Positions 6,005 through 14,747 of a stretch of DNA of 33,473 nt are shown here, piece by piece. The notes below the pieces were generated by a model, which ran no database searches, was not told where the DNA came from, and saw only the letters and a list, made by a program, of their open reading frames with translations. Position 1 is the first letter of the stretch, and each line of letters starts with the position of its first letter. The translations under genes and the position numbers were made by a program. The stretch comes from Enterorhabdus sp. P55 (GTDB lineage: Bacteria > Actinomycetota > Coriobacteriia > Coriobacteriales > Eggerthellaceae), in the NCBI RefSeq assembly GCF_009911695.1, contig NZ_QWKK01000019.1:1-33473 (forward strand). The letters run 5' to 3'.

Positions 6005-8581
6005 CTACTTAGCCACCACGTTCACCAGGCGGCCGGCCACGACGACCACCTTCTTCACGTCCTTGCCCTCCAGGGCGCGGGCCACGGCGGCCAGGGCCTC
6101 CTCGCGGATGGCCTCCTCGGACGCGTCGGCGGCCACGGTGATCTTGGCCTTCACCTTGCCGTTCACCTGCACGGCCAGCTCCACCTCGTCGGCCTTGGCA
6201 GCCTCCGGGTCGTACTCCGGCCAGGGCTGGGCGTGCACCGATGAGTCGGGGTGTCCGAGCACGGTCTGCCACAGCTCTTCGGCCCAGTGCGGGGCGATGG
6301 GCGCCATGAGCTTCACGAGCGTCGCGGCCACCTCGGCGTCGAGCGCCTGGTGGTCGGGGCAGGCGCCGCGCGCCTCGGGCGAGAACGCGCGCAGATACTC
6401 GCCCGTCACGTTCGACAGCTCCATGATGGCGGCGATGGCGGTGTTGAAGTTGTTGCGGTCGAAGTCGTCGCTCACCTTCCCCACCACGCGATGGCGCTCG
6501 CGCATGAGCTTCTGCGCCACCTTGACGGCGGCCTCAGGGTCGGGGGCAGCCTCGAACAGCGTGTCCTCCCCCGCGGCGCCCGCCAGGTCGTTCACCTGGC
6601 GCCACAGGCGGTTGAGGAACTTCGCCATGCCGGCCAGGCCGTCTTCGTTCCACAGCTTCTCCTTGTCCGGCGGGCCCATGAACAGCATGGCCGCGCGCAC
6701 GGAGTCGGCGCCGTAGTCGCGGATCATCTCCTCGGGCGACACCACGTTGCCCTTGGACTTGCTCATGACCTCGCCGTTGGCGTCGAGCACCATGCCCTGG
6801 CACAGCAGGTTGGTGAACGGCTCGTCGAAGTCGAGCAGCCCGCAGTCGCGCAGCACCTTGGTGAAGAAGCGGCTGTAAAGCAGGTGCAGGATGGCGTGCT
6901 CGATGCCGCCGATGTACTGGTCGACGGGCATCCAGCTGTTGGCCTTGGCCGGATCGAAGGGGGCCTGGTCGTTGTGCGGGTCGGTGTAGCGCATGTAGTA
7001 CCAGCTCGAGCACGTGAACGTGTCCATGGTATCGGTCTCGCGCTTGGCCGGCGCGCCGCAGACGGGGCAGGTGGTGTTCACGAAGCCCTCGTGCGTGGCG
7101 AGCGTCTCGCCGGCGGCCAGGTCGATGTCCTCGGGCAGGCGCACGGGCAGCTGATCGACAGGCACGGGCACCACGCCGCAGGTCGGGCAGTGCACGGCAG
7201 GAATGGGGTTGCCCCAGTAGCGCTGGCGCGAGATGAGCCAGTCGCGCAGGCGAAACTCCACGGTGCGCCTGCCGCGGCCCATCTCCTCAAGGGCGGCCAC
7301 CACGGCCTCCTCGCCCGGGGAGTGCTTGCCGCCCACCAGGCCGGTGTAGGGGCCCGACTGCACGAGGATGCCCTCGGCGGCGTAGGCCTCGGGCCAGTCC
7401 ACCTCGGTCACCACACGCCCCTGCTCGTCCTTGAGCTGCGGGAACAGCGGGTCGTCCTCCCCCAGGATGATGGGGATGATGGGCAGGTCGTACTTGCGGG
7501 CAAACTCGAAGTCACGCTGATCGCCGCAGGGCACGGCCATGACGGCGCCGGTGCCGTAGTCGGCCACCACGTAATCGGCCACCCAGACGGGCACCAACTC
7601 GTCGTTGATGGGATTCACCACGTAGCGGCCGGTGAACACGCCGTGCTTCTCGCGATCGCCCATGGCGCGCTCCACGGCGCTCACCTTCTTCGACGCCTCC
7701 ACCAGCTCGCGCACGGGCGCCTCGTAGTCGGTGCCGGCCACGAGCGCGTCCAGCCCGGCGTATTCCGGAGCCAGCACGAAGAAGCTGCAGCCGAACAGCG
7801 TGTCGGCACGCGTGGTGAACACGGTGATGATGTCGTCGGCGCCCGGCTCGGCCGGCGCGTTGCCCTCGGCGTCGCACAGGATGAAGTCGACGTTGGCGCC
7901 CTCGGAACGGCCGATCCAGTTGGCCTGCTGCTGCTTCACGCGCTCCGGCCAGCCCTCCAGCTGATCGAGGTCGTCCAGCAGCTCCTGGGCGTAGTCGGTG
8001 ATCTTGTAGTACCACTGGGTGAGGTCGCGCTTCTCCACCTCGGAGTCGCATCTCCAGCAACGGCCCTCGATGACCTGCTCGTTGGCAAGGACTGTCCCAC
8101 AATCAGGACACCAGTTGACCGGGCTGTTGCGACGCTCCACCAGGCCGCGCTCCCAGAACTTCAGGAAGATCCACTGGCCCCAGCGGTAGTACTCGGGGTC
8201 GCACGCCACCACAGTGCGGTCCCAGTCGTAGGAGAAGCCCATGCGCTTGAAGCTGGCGCGCTGGGTGTCGATGTTCTGATACGTCCACGTGGCCGGATGG
8301 CTGTGGTGCTTGATGGCCGCGTTCTCAGCCGGCAGGCCGAAGGCATCCCAGCCCATGGGATGCAGCACGTCGAAGCCGCGCATCGTGGAGTAGCGCGCCA
8401 CCACATCACCGTAGGTGTAGTTGCTCACGTGGCCCATGTGGATGTCGCCCGAGGGGTACGGAAACATCTCGAGCACGTACTTCTTCGGACGGGGCGAGTC
8501 CTCGACGACGGCGTAGGCGTCATCGGCCTCCCATTGGGCTTGGAGGCGCGGCTCTATCTCGTGGGGGTTATAAGGCTTCAT
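6005..8581 (-). CDS. leuS: Leucyl-tRNA synthetase
   Basis: Predicted 858-residue class I synthetase that charges tRNA-Leu with leucine in the cytosol. Visible: the HIGH motif as HMGH (residues 48-51, in [19 protein letters not shown]), a zinc ribbon CPDCG...CWRC, the editing domain with TTRADTLFG and [19 protein letters not shown], a second CPTCG...CPVCG ribbon, a tRNA-contact [10 protein letters not shown] block, and KMSKS as MSKSK (606-610). In the editing domain the usual His before the Asp (GHDQRD in many bacteria) is Gly (CGDQRD); the Asp is kept. Start ATG 8581 has GAGGAG 5 nt upstream; an earlier in-frame start at 8611 lacks a site. Length is normal for bacterial LeuRS. It has its own promoter and a leader hairpin. 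Confidence 0.98.
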   Translation of the reverse strand: MKPYNPHEIEPRLQAQWEADDAYAVVEDSPRPKKYVLEMFPYPSGDIHMGHVSNYTYGDVVARYSTMRGFDVLHPMGWDAFGLPAENAAIKHHSHPATWTYQNIDTQRASFKRMGFSYDWDRTVVACDPEYYRWGQWIFLKFWERGLVERRNSPVNWCPDCGTVLANEQVIEGRCWRCDSEVEKRDLTQWYYKITDYAQELLDDLDQLEGWPERVKQQQANWIGRSEGANVDFILCDAEGNAPAEPGADDIITVFTTRADTLFGCSFFVLAPEYAGLDALVAGTDYEAPVRELVEASKKVSAVERAMGDREKHGVFTGRYVVNPINDELVPVWVADYVVADYGTGAVMAVPCGDQRDFEFARKYDLPIIPIILGEDDPLFPQLKDEQGRVVTEVDWPEAYAAEGILVQSGPYTGLVGGKHSPGEEAVVAALEEMGRGRRTVEFRLRDWLISRQRYWGNPIPAVHCPTCGVVPVPVDQLPVRLPEDIDLAAGETLATHEGFVNTTCPVCGAPAKRETDTMDTFTCSSWYYMRYTDPHNDQAPFDPAKANSWMPVDQYIGGIEHAILHLLYSRFFTKVLRDCGLLDFDEPFTNLLCQGMVLDANGEVMSKSKGNVVSPEEMIRDYGADSVRAAMLFMGPPDKEKLWNEDGLAGMAKFLNRLWRQVNDLAGAAGEDTLFEAAPDPEAAVKVAQKLMRERHRVVGKVSDDFDRNNFNTAIAAIMELSNVTGEYLRAFSPEARGACPDHQALDAEVAATLVKLMAPIAPHWAEELWQTVLGHPDSSVHAQPWPEYDPEAAKADEVELAVQVNGKVKAKITVAADASEEAIREEALAAVARALEGKDVKKVVVVAGRLVNVVAK

Positions 8582-8604
8582 GGGGCTCCTCGCGATCACG
8601 GATG

Positions 8605-8637
8605 CGGGCACCCGCGCCGACGCGGACGCCCGTTTTT
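8605..8637 (-). promoter_or_regulatory. Hairpin in the leuS leader
   Basis: CGGGC-AC-CCGCG (8605-8616) pairs with CGCGG-AC-GCCCG (8621-8632) around a CCGA loop, with a symmetric 2x2 internal loop. It starts about 10 nt after the predicted transcript start and ends about 15 nt before the ribosome site. No T-box sequence is present. On the plus strand it is followed by TTTTT, so it might instead stop antisense transcription. Confidence 0.45.
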
Positions 8638-8642
8638 CAGCA

Positions 8643-8655
8643 GCTTCCCATTATA
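8643..8655 (-). promoter_or_regulatory. -10 box of leuS
   Basis: Perfect TATAAT on the minus strand (8650-8655), about 69 nt upstream of the leuS ATG. No recognisable -35 box at 16-18 nt. Confidence 0.5.
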
Positions 8656-8824
8656 GGGCTATCGCGCGGCGCTGGGGAGATGAGGCGGGGAAGGAACGGG
8701 GCGCCCGGGCACCGCCAGACGCCGGACGCAAGCCCGCCGACGCCGGGCGGCGCGACTCGCAGAACCCCCATGCCGCCGGTTCGGCCCAATCATCAGACCC
8801 GATGCTAGCCTCGGCCGGCAGCGT

Positions 8825-8851
8825 CCTCGGCGCGCCTACGAGGCGCCGAGG
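8825..8851 (-). terminator. Hairpin at the end of the kinase gene
   Basis: CCTCGGCGC (8825-8833) pairs with GCGCCGAGG (8843-8851). The stem overlaps the stop codon of the histidine kinase gene. No T-run follows on the minus strand. The roughly 170 bp from here to the leuS -10 box is GC-rich and shows no gene. Confidence 0.5.
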
Positions 8852-10836
8852 CCCTCGCCAGCGGAACCTTCGCTGAGCGCCCCCCCCCCAGGCGGGTTTT
8901 TCGCGGGTCGCTCGTTGATGAGCATGACGGTGGTGCGGAACCAGCAGTCGTCCTCCGCCTCAGCCTTGAGCGATCCGCCGTAGCGGCAGGCCAGGCTTCG
9001 CAGGATCTGGAGGCCCCAGCCGTGGGACGCCACGGGCAGCTCGCGGTCGGCGAAGGCCACGCGGGGGCGGAGCTCCTCGGCGGAGGCGTCGCCCTCCCCC
9101 TCCGCGACCCGGCCGTTCAGCAGGTCGACCATGAGAACGCCCGACACCAGGCACGCCTTGATGGTGATGCGCCGGCACGGCCCCTCCACGGCGCGGCAGC
9201 TGCGGATGGCGTTGTCCATGAGGTTGGAGAACACGGCGCACAGGTCCACGTCCAAGATGGCCAGATCCTCGGGGACGACGATCTGGCAGTCCACGGGGAT
9301 GTCCGCGTCCGCGCAGGCGCGCAGCTTCATGGCCATGAGCGCGCCCACCGCGCGGTTCTCGCAGCAGTACTCGTCGGCGGAGTCCATGTTGTCCGCAGCG
9401 CGCCGGATCCGCTCAGCCGCCTCGTCCGCCCGGCCCTCCGCAAGCAGCCGCTCCAGGTCGCACAGCACGGCCACGATGTCCTCGCGCATGCCGCGCGCCT
9501 CCTCCAGGCCGCTGCGCAGGCGTTCGTAGTACACGCGCTGCAGCTCGCGCTGCTCCTCCAGCAGACGCACGCGCTCGGCTGCCAGCTCGGACTCGTCGAT
9601 GGCGGACAGGGCCCGGAACAGCATGACGTCGGCGACGATGCACAGCGCCGCGACCACCCCTACGGCCACAAGCACCCACAGCGGCGGCTGATAGGCCACC
9701 GCGTACCACACGAGGAACGAGAGCACGACCAGCTGGCTGAGCGGGAACACAAGCGAGATGAGCGCGCGCCGCCGCGGCGTGCGCAGCACGGCCGCCGTCG
9801 GGCGGGCCGGCTTGCGGCGCCACGACACGTCGTCCAAGGCAGAGGCTGCCGGGCCATCGTCCGCATCCCCATCGGCACGCCGCGCCGCCGTGCCGGCGCC
9901 CGCATCCTCGGCGCCCCGCGCCTCCACGGCCAGCACACCCTCCGCGTCGGCAGCCGCCTCTCCCTCCAGCCCAACGATCTCCACCACGCGCCCCAGCAGC
10001 TCGCACACGAAGGCATGCGCCTTGTCCACGGCACCCTGCGCGATGAGCATGAGCGCCACGTTCGCCTGGTTCCTCAGATCATGCCGCACGCGAGCGACGG
10101 CGCTTACCTCGCGCTCGACCTCACGATAGCGCGCCAGGTAGTGCGACAGCTCAAGGGCGAGCACCTGGGCGCGCTCGTCCTCACGCACCTTCAGGTTGTA
10201 GCGCTCCATGAGCGGGAAGAAGAACGCGTCGGCCACCACGCACGCCGCCGCCACGATCAGGTTGCCCAGCACGATGGGACGGCTCACGTCGCCGGTGACC
10301 TCCATGATGCCCACGCTGAACGCGATGAGCAGGTACTGCACCACGATGAACCCGATGAACTGCGCGATGCCGTTGCGCGTGCTGGTGGATCGCAGCCAGC
10401 GCTCCACGGCCTCCAAGACCACGAGCAGCCCCATGAGCACCACCAGGTGCAGCAGGTGCGAGGCGATGAAGAAGTCGAGGTTCACGCCTGCTGCGGGCTT
10501 CACGGCCAGGTCGGGCCCGATGACGTGGCTCCACAGGAACGTGGGCGGTATCTCGGCGATGACGACGACCAGCATGATGAGCACGGAGACGAACAGGCGA
10601 CGCGGCAGCGGATCGCGGGCGAACACGAGCCAGGGAACCATCATCCCCGCCGTACCCAACAGCATCCGCGCCGGCTGCCTCAGAACATCCTGGGCCACGA
10701 GGAACGGCAGCACGACAAGCAGGCTTACCAGCCAGTACCAGCCCTTGCGCGGGATATCCAGCAGGCGCGTGGCGGCATAGATCAGCACCAGCTGGCAGGG
10801 CAGACCGGTGAGGAAGTTAATGAGGTTCTCTGGCAT
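8836..10836 (-). CDS. Two-module AgrC/GHKL-type sensor histidine kinase
   Basis: Predicted 666-residue membrane kinase. Residues 1-210 hold about six membrane segments. Residues 225-270 form a first dimerisation helix with the AgrC-type H-box RHDLRNQ (His252). Then comes a charged, Ala/Gly-rich linker (290-345) instead of an ATPase domain. Two more membrane segments (358-408) lead to a second coiled helix (415-475) where the matching spot reads REDIVA, so His is replaced by Glu452. The ATPase domain follows, with N-box FSNLMDNAIRSC (N538) and G-box SHGWGLQILRS. His252 and Glu452 are exactly 200 residues apart. It lies 33 bp after its LytTR partner and presumably phosphorylates it. The signal is unknown. 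A G10 run codes for Gly650-652 near the C-terminus. Confidence 0.82.
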   Translation of the reverse strand: MPENLINFLTGLPCQLVLIYAATRLLDIPRKGWYWLVSLLVVLPFLVAQDVLRQPARMLLGTAGMMVPWLVFARDPLPRRLFVSVLIMLVVVIAEIPPTFLWSHVIGPDLAVKPAAGVNLDFFIASHLLHLVVLMGLLVVLEAVERWLRSTSTRNGIAQFIGFIVVQYLLIAFSVGIMEVTGDVSRPIVLGNLIVAAACVVADAFFFPLMERYNLKVREDERAQVLALELSHYLARYREVEREVSAVARVRHDLRNQANVALMLIAQGAVDKAHAFVCELLGRVVEIVGLEGEAAADAEGVLAVEARGAEDAGAGTAARRADGDADDGPAASALDDVSWRRKPARPTAAVLRTPRRRALISLVFPLSQLVVLSFLVWYAVAYQPPLWVLVAVGVVAALCIVADVMLFRALSAIDESELAAERVRLLEEQRELQRVYYERLRSGLEEARGMREDIVAVLCDLERLLAEGRADEAAERIRRAADNMDSADEYCCENRAVGALMAMKLRACADADIPVDCQIVVPEDLAILDVDLCAVFSNLMDNAIRSCRAVEGPCRRITIKACLVSGVLMVDLLNGRVAEGEGDASAEELRPRVAFADRELPVASHGWGLQILRSLACRYGGSLKAEAEDDCWFRTTVMLINERPAKNPPGGGALSEGSAGEGLGAS
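8880..8889. repeat. C10 tract inside the kinase gene
   Basis: C10 on the plus strand, G10 in the coding strand, coding for three Gly 14 residues before the end of the kinase. A slip would change only the tail. Confidence 0.9.
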
Positions 10837-10869
10837 ACGCTCGCTCGACGGAGGGACGATGCCCCTAGC

Positions 10870-11598
10870 CTACAGCCTTTCCTTCAGGAAGTCCATGAAG
10901 GCCTCGCGCGTGGGGCGCGAGCGCTTCTGGCTGATGGGAATGGTGGCGCCGGAGAGCAGGTCGATCTGGTCGCTGCGCATCTCGGCGATCTTCTCCATGT
11001 TGACGAGGAAGCTCTTGTGGCACTGCACGAAGGTGCCGGGCAGCTTGCGGGAGATGCCGCCCAGGGACTCGTAGGCCTCGATCACCTGGTCGGCCAGGTG
11101 GATGCGCACCTTGCGCCGGTCGCTCTCCACGAACTCGATGTCAGCCGGCAGCACGCGCATGATGCGGCCGCCCACCTTCACGCCGAAGGGACGCGCGATG
11201 CGCTCCTCCAGGTTCTCGATGGCCTTGTCGAGCGCATCGGTGAAGTCCTCAGGCTGGAGGGGCTTGGTGAGGAAGTAGACGTGGCTCGTGCGGTAGACCC
11301 GCGTGCAATACTCGACGTGGCCCGTGACGTAGATGACCTGGACGCCGGGGCACTGCTGAAGCAGCTTCTGCACGGCGGTGATGCCGTTGCCGGCAGATCC
11401 GGCGGAATCCTCGAGCACGACGTCCATGAACACGATGTCCGGAGAGAAGCCGCGGCGCAGGCGCTCGTCAAGAGCGGCGAGGCTGGTACAGATCTCCACC
11501 TCGAAGGTCTTATGGGTAGGATACTGCTCAAGCATGCGCTCGAGCGCATGCGCTTGCTCTCTGTCGTCATCGACGACCAAGACGCTTACCGTGTTCAT
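10870..11598 (-). CDS. LytTR response regulator
   Basis: Predicted 242-residue regulator of the AgrA/LytR type. The receiver domain has the acidic pocket VVDDD (9-12), the phospho-acceptor Asp59 (DIVFMDV) and Lys112 (LTKPL). The LytTR DNA-binding domain covers about 138-242 (FVESDRRKVRIHL, CHKSFLVNMEKI, IPISQKRS). It is the first gene of a two-gene operon with the kinase downstream. ATG 11598 has GGAG 9 nt upstream. LytTR regulators usually control exported or virulence-type genes through paired 9-bp sites; I did not find a convincing pair upstream. No peptide precursor (agrD) or processing gene is present. Confidence 0.92.
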   Translation of the reverse strand: MNTVSVLVVDDDREQAHALERMLEQYPTHKTFEVEICTSLAALDERLRRGFSPDIVFMDVVLEDSAGSAGNGITAVQKLLQQCPGVQVIYVTGHVEYCTRVYRTSHVYFLTKPLQPEDFTDALDKAIENLEERIARPFGVKVGGRIMRVLPADIEFVESDRRKVRIHLADQVIEAYESLGGISRKLPGTFVQCHKSFLVNMEKIAEMRSDQIDLLSGATIPISQKRSRPTREAFMDFLKERL

Positions 11599-11709
11599 AT
11601 GTTGCTACTCCTGGTGCGACATCCCTTGGGGTACGAAGGCTCTCCCCGCAGGTTCTCCCGATTGTGTCGCCGCCGAGGGCCCCGATTCCCCCGTCTTATT
11701 CGACGCGCT

Positions 11710-11722
11710 GCCCTCTATTGTA
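11710..11722 (-). promoter_or_regulatory. Candidate -10 of the two-component operon
   Basis: TACAAT on the minus strand (11717-11722), about 119 nt before the regulator ATG. No -35 box seen. The rest of the 290-bp gap (11599-11888) has an AT-richer patch at 11755-11785 but no gene. Confidence 0.3.
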
Positions 11723-11831
11723 GCCAAGCACGAGAAAATGAGTGCGAGACCTGGTTTTGGATGTAACAATCAAGTTCTAAAATGCACTTTCCTACGGCCC
11801 TTTGCTGCCCAGCGGCACTGAGAAGCGCATA

Positions 11832-11841
11832 CCCCCCCCCC
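11832..11841. repeat. C10 tract downstream of engB
   Basis: Ten C on the plus strand in the engB 3' spacer. Confidence 0.9.
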
Positions 11842-11875
11842 GGTACCCTTTTCACGGCAGGTCAGGTAGCCGGGG
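11838..11875 (-). terminator. Candidate terminator stem after engB
   Basis: CCCCGGTACC (11838-11847) can pair with GGTAGCCGGGG (11865-11875) with one bulge. No T-run. The first arm overlaps the C10 tract, so tract length would change the stem. Confidence 0.3.
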
Positions 11876-11888
11876 AGCCGCGCTTCGC

Positions 11889-12473
11889 CTACTCGCCGAC
11901 TGCCCGGGAAATGAGGGCGCGCAGCTCCTCGATGCCGCCGCCCTTCTCGGCGGAGGTGACCACCACCGGCGTCCCCTTCGGCAGGTCGAGCGCCTTCACG
12001 ATGGCAGCACGCTGCTTGGCCGCCTGCTGCTTCGAGAGCTTGTCCGCCTTGGTGAGCGCGATGGCGAAGGGGAGCTCGGCCTCCTTCAAGAAGCCCACCA
12101 TGCCGCAGTCGAGCGCCGAGGGCTCGTGGCGGATGTCGATGAGCGAGACCACCAAGGCGAAGGCGCGCTCCTGGTTGAAGTAGCCGTCGATCAGCTCAGA
12201 CCAGCGCCCCTTCTCGGACTTGGAGACCTTCGCGTAGCCGTAGCCGGGCAGATCGACCAAGTCGGCGCCGTCCACGTCGTAGAAGTTGATGGTGGCGGTC
12301 TTGCCTGGCGTAGACGACACCTTCGCCAGGCCCTTGCGATACATGAGCTTGTTGAGCAGCGACGACTTGCCCACGTTGGAGCGGCCGGCGAAGGAGACCT
12401 CGGGGCCGTTGGAGGGCGGCAGCTGCGCTGAGGTGCCGTAGGCGGCCAGGAAGCGGGCGTTGTGGAAGTTCAT
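11889..12473 (-). CDS. engB: Ribosome biogenesis GTPase EngB/YsxC
   Basis: Predicted 194-residue GTPase needed for late 50S ribosome assembly. All G motifs are visible: G1 GRSNVGKS (30-37), G2 STPGKT, G3 DLPGYGYAKVS, G4 TKADK, G5 SAEKG. The DLPGYGYA form of G3 is diagnostic for EngB. ATG 12473 has AAGGAG 6 nt upstream; an earlier in-frame start at 12518 lacks a site. It appears to be a single-gene transcript, with a TACAAT box about 33 nt upstream and a terminator stem before that. Length is normal for the family. Confidence 0.96.
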   Translation of the reverse strand: MNFHNARFLAAYGTSAQLPPSNGPEVSFAGRSNVGKSSLLNKLMYRKGLAKVSSTPGKTATINFYDVDGADLVDLPGYGYAKVSKSEKGRWSELIDGYFNQERAFALVVSLIDIRHEPSALDCGMVGFLKEAELPFAIALTKADKLSKQQAAKQRAAIVKALDLPKGTPVVVTSAEKGGGIEELRALISRAVGE

Positions 12474-12498
12474 GGGGGCTCCTTCGCGAAGGGGTTCG

Positions 12499-12511
12499 TC
12501 GGGCCATTGTA
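12499..12511 (-). promoter_or_regulatory. -10 box of engB
   Basis: TACAAT on the minus strand (12506-12511), leader about 26 nt. The -35 position falls in the terminator stem of the upstream gene and has no consensus. Confidence 0.4.
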
Positions 12512-12522
12512 CCAACAAACGC

Positions 12523-12556
12523 GAGGCGGCCCGCGAGCAGGTTCGCGGGCCGCCTC
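12523..12556 (-). terminator. Terminator after the TDT transporter
   Basis: Perfect 14-bp stem (12523-12536 with 12543-12556; arm GAGGCGGCCCGCGA) and loop GCAGGT. On the minus strand it is followed by GCGTTTGTTGG, a weak T-rich stretch. Confidence 0.75.
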
Positions 12557-12596
12557 CTATGACAGCGGGCAGGAGCGGGGGATCCCGCCCTCGGGA

Positions 12597-13592
12597 TTAG
12601 TTCTCGAAGTTCTCGGCGAAGCGGGCGTTCATCTGCGACTCCTGCACCACGGCAGCAGCCTGCGGATGCTCCACGCGCTCGTAGAAGAAGCGCACGTAGT
12701 GGCCGAGCACGAACAGCACCATGATGGCCGCGAACGCCGTCTCCAGGCCGATGAGCACCTGAAGCGCCTCGGGGAAGGGCAGCGCCACGCCAGCGCCGGT
12801 CAGGAAGGCCACGCCCCTGGAGAGCGCCGTGGCCGAGATGACGAAGGGGAACGTCATCGCCGCGAAGCTGGGGTAGAACTTGAGGGCCACCAGCTTGGGC
12901 AGGCGCGTCAGCACCATCGCGAACAGCGCCTGGGCCAGCACCATGAGCACGCCCACGAACACCGGGTTGGGGTTGGGCGAGGTGGACAGGTAGCCCACGA
13001 GCGACAGGCTCATCGGCGCAGCGTAGATGCAGAACAGCGGACGAGCAGGCTCGGGAATCTCATGGCGCAGGTAGCGAAGGGTAACCACGGCCAGCAGCAC
13101 GGCATAGCAGGCAAAGCCCAGCCAGAACAGGCCGTAACCCAGCGACTCCATGTTGAACGCCGGAGAGGTGACCGACGCCACGATGATGCCCACGTAGCAG
13201 ATGAAGTAGGTGGGAAACACCTCGTGCAGCTTGAAGCGGCGAATGAAGCGGAAGCTGAACCACACCATGAGGGACAGGTGCGCCGCCACCGCGCAGATCC
13301 ACAGCCCGAAGGCGGGAACGATGGCCACGGGCGCCAGGTAGCCCGCCAGCTGCATGAGCGCCATGAACAGGGTGGCCGACACGCTGGCCAAGATGGAGTT
13401 GTGCAGGTCATCGCGGATCATCGAGGGAAACAGCACGATCTTCGCCGTCAGCAGGCTCACCAGAGCCAGGGCCAGCAGGCCGCACACGCCATGGGCAATC
13501 TCGGTGTAGGGCTGGAGCAGGTTGCCCAGGGCCGCCAGGCCAAGGGCCACGCCCGCCGTGGGGATGGGGACCTTCTTTATCAGCTCGCGCAT
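12597..13592 (-). CDS. TDT (TehA/Mae1) family transporter
   Basis: Predicted 331-residue membrane protein with about ten hydrophobic segments from residue 12 to 310 (for example GVALGLAALGNLL, ILASVSATLFMALMQLAGYL, MTFPFVISATALSRG). The layout and the FPSMIRDDLHNSILAS and YPSFAAMTFPFVISA segments fit the tellurite-resistance/dicarboxylate transporter family. These carry anions such as sulfite, malate or other small acids; the substrate cannot be read here. The C-terminal 30 residues are polar and cytosolic. ATG 13592 has AAAGG about 8 nt upstream; a longer frame to 13682 begins with an Arg/Pro-rich stretch and is unlikely. It is divergent from a LysR gene, its likely regulator. Confidence 0.82.
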   Translation of the reverse strand: MRELIKKVPIPTAGVALGLAALGNLLQPYTEIAHGVCGLLALALVSLLTAKIVLFPSMIRDDLHNSILASVSATLFMALMQLAGYLAPVAIVPAFGLWICAVAAHLSLMVWFSFRFIRRFKLHEVFPTYFICYVGIIVASVTSPAFNMESLGYGLFWLGFACYAVLLAVVTLRYLRHEIPEPARPLFCIYAAPMSLSLVGYLSTSPNPNPVFVGVLMVLAQALFAMVLTRLPKLVALKFYPSFAAMTFPFVISATALSRGVAFLTGAGVALPFPEALQVLIGLETAFAAIMVLFVLGHYVRFFYERVEHPQAAAVVQESQMNARFAENFEN

Positions 13593-13685
13593 TGGCCGCC
13601 TTTCATACGGGTATAGACAAGCGTTCAGACCACGCGCCGCCGGTGGAGGACGCAGCGGCGCGCAGGAACGTGGTGAAGTCATTCT

Positions 13686-13698
13686 GTCATCCAGTATA
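13686..13698 (-). promoter_or_regulatory. -10 box of the TDT transporter gene
   Basis: TATACT on the minus strand (13693-13698); leader about 94 nt. No -35 consensus, as expected for an activator-dependent promoter. The LysR-type box lies 24 bp upstream. Confidence 0.4.
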
Positions 13699-13721
13699 CC
13701 AAATGAAAACTAATGAGTTTT

Positions 13722-13738
13722 TATCTAACGATAAGATA
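13722..13738. promoter_or_regulatory. LysR-type T-N11-A operator
   Basis: TATCTAACGATAAGATA: 5-bp inverted arms TATCT/AGATA, containing the T-N11-A form (T-CTAACGATAAG-A). It lies in the AT-rich gap between the divergent transporter and LysR genes, about 50 bp before the LysR start. Confidence 0.6.
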
Positions 13739-13742
13739 GTTT

Positions 13743-13755
13743 TATGATACGGTGA
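13743..13755 (+). promoter_or_regulatory. Candidate -10 of the LysR gene
   Basis: TATGAT (13743-13748) just after the T-N11-A box. The box would cover the -35 area, consistent with autorepression. Confidence 0.35.
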
Positions 13756-13787
13756 CGACGGCCAGGAGAACGAGAAGGGAGGCGCCC

Positions 13788-14675
13788 GTGCAGGACTTCC
13801 GCGTAAGGACCTTCCTCACGGTGTGCCGCACCCTCAACTACACGCGCGCCGCCGAGGAGCTCCACATCACCCAGCCCGCCGTCTCCCAGCACATCGCCTT
13901 CCTCGAGAAGGAATACGGCGCCGACCTGTTCACCTATCGGCGCAAGAAGCTCGAGCTGACGAAGGCCGGCCTCGTGCTGCGTGACGCGCTCTCTACCATG
14001 GCCCACGACGAGTCCATGCTCCGCGAGCGCGTGAGCGCCTTGGCGTCGGGCTCGGCCGTGGAGCTGAGCATCGGGATGACGCTCACGGCTGGCGAGTATC
14101 TGGCCGCCGCCCCCCTGGCGGAGTACCTGGCCGCGCGGCCCGACATCCGCGCCACCGTGCGCTCGGGCGGCACGCGCCGTCTCATCGAGCTGCTCGACGC
14201 CGGCACGGTGGACTGCGCCTTCGTGGAGGGCCTCTTCGACAAGAGCGCGTATGAGTGGGACGTATTCCGCACCGAGCGGCTCATCTGCGTCTGTGCCGCC
14301 GGCCACCGGTTCGCCCGGGAGCCGCAGACGATGGAGGACCTGCTGGGCGAGCGCCTCGTCACCCGCGAGCCGGGCTCGGGCACCCGCGCCGTGCTCGACC
14401 ACGCCCTGGCCGCGCGCAACCTCTCCATCGAGGGGTTCGCCGACACGCTCATCGCCGAGAGCCTGGGCGTCATCAAGGTGATGGTCGCCCACGACCTGGG
14501 CGTGGCGTTCCTTTACGAGGCCGCCGTGCAGCGCGAGCTGCAGGAGGGCTCGCTCAAGGAGGTGCCCCTGGCCGGCCCGCCCATCCAGCACGACATCGCC
14601 TTCATCCGCCTGAAGGGCAGCGCCTTCGAACCCGAGCTCCAAGCGCTCTTCGACGCCCTGCGGGAACGCTCCTAG
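13788..14675 (+). CDS. LysR-family transcriptional regulator
   Basis: Predicted 295-residue regulator. Residues 1-60 are the LysR helix-turn-helix (FLTVCRTLNYTRAAEELHITQPAVSQHIAFLE), followed by the linker helix and a periplasmic-binding-type effector domain from about 90 (SIGMTLTAGEYLAAAPLAEYL, then IGV-type strands such as ICVCAAGHRF). The start is GTG 13788 because GGGAGG lies 6 nt upstream; a GTG at 13752 would add 12 Arg-rich residues and lacks a site. It is divergent from the TDT transporter and probably controls it through the T-N11-A palindrome in the gap. The effector cannot be predicted. Confidence 0.92.
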   Translation: MQDFRVRTFLTVCRTLNYTRAAEELHITQPAVSQHIAFLEKEYGADLFTYRRKKLELTKAGLVLRDALSTMAHDESMLRERVSALASGSAVELSIGMTLTAGEYLAAAPLAEYLAARPDIRATVRSGGTRRLIELLDAGTVDCAFVEGLFDKSAYEWDVFRTERLICVCAAGHRFAREPQTMEDLLGERLVTREPGSGTRAVLDHALAARNLSIEGFADTLIAESLGVIKVMVAHDLGVAFLYEAAVQRELQEGSLKEVPLAGPPIQHDIAFIRLKGSAFEPELQALFDALRERS

Positions 14676-14684
14676 CCCCCCCCC
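14676..14684. repeat. C9 tract after the LysR gene
   Basis: Nine C directly after the LysR stop codon. Confidence 0.9.
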
Positions 14685-14692
14685 AGACGCAA

Positions 14693-14722
14693 GAGGGGCC
14701 CGACCAGACGGCCGGGCCCCTC
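14693..14722. terminator. Convergent terminator between LysR and PRC-barrel genes
   Basis: Perfect 10-bp stem GAGGGGCCCG (14693-14702) with CGGGCCCCTC (14713-14722). It serves genes arriving from both sides; T-runs are poor on both strands. Confidence 0.7.
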
Positions 14723-14747
14723 ACATCAGCGATGCCTTGGCGTCGCG

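Noticed and set aside
5955-8656. Long plus-strand frame over leuS
   Set aside because: A shadow of high-GC leuS codons; the His/Gly/Val-rich product has no recognisable domain.
8582-8835. T-box leader of leuS
   Set aside because: The leader is about 60 nt and has no GGGTGGNACCGCG-like sequence.
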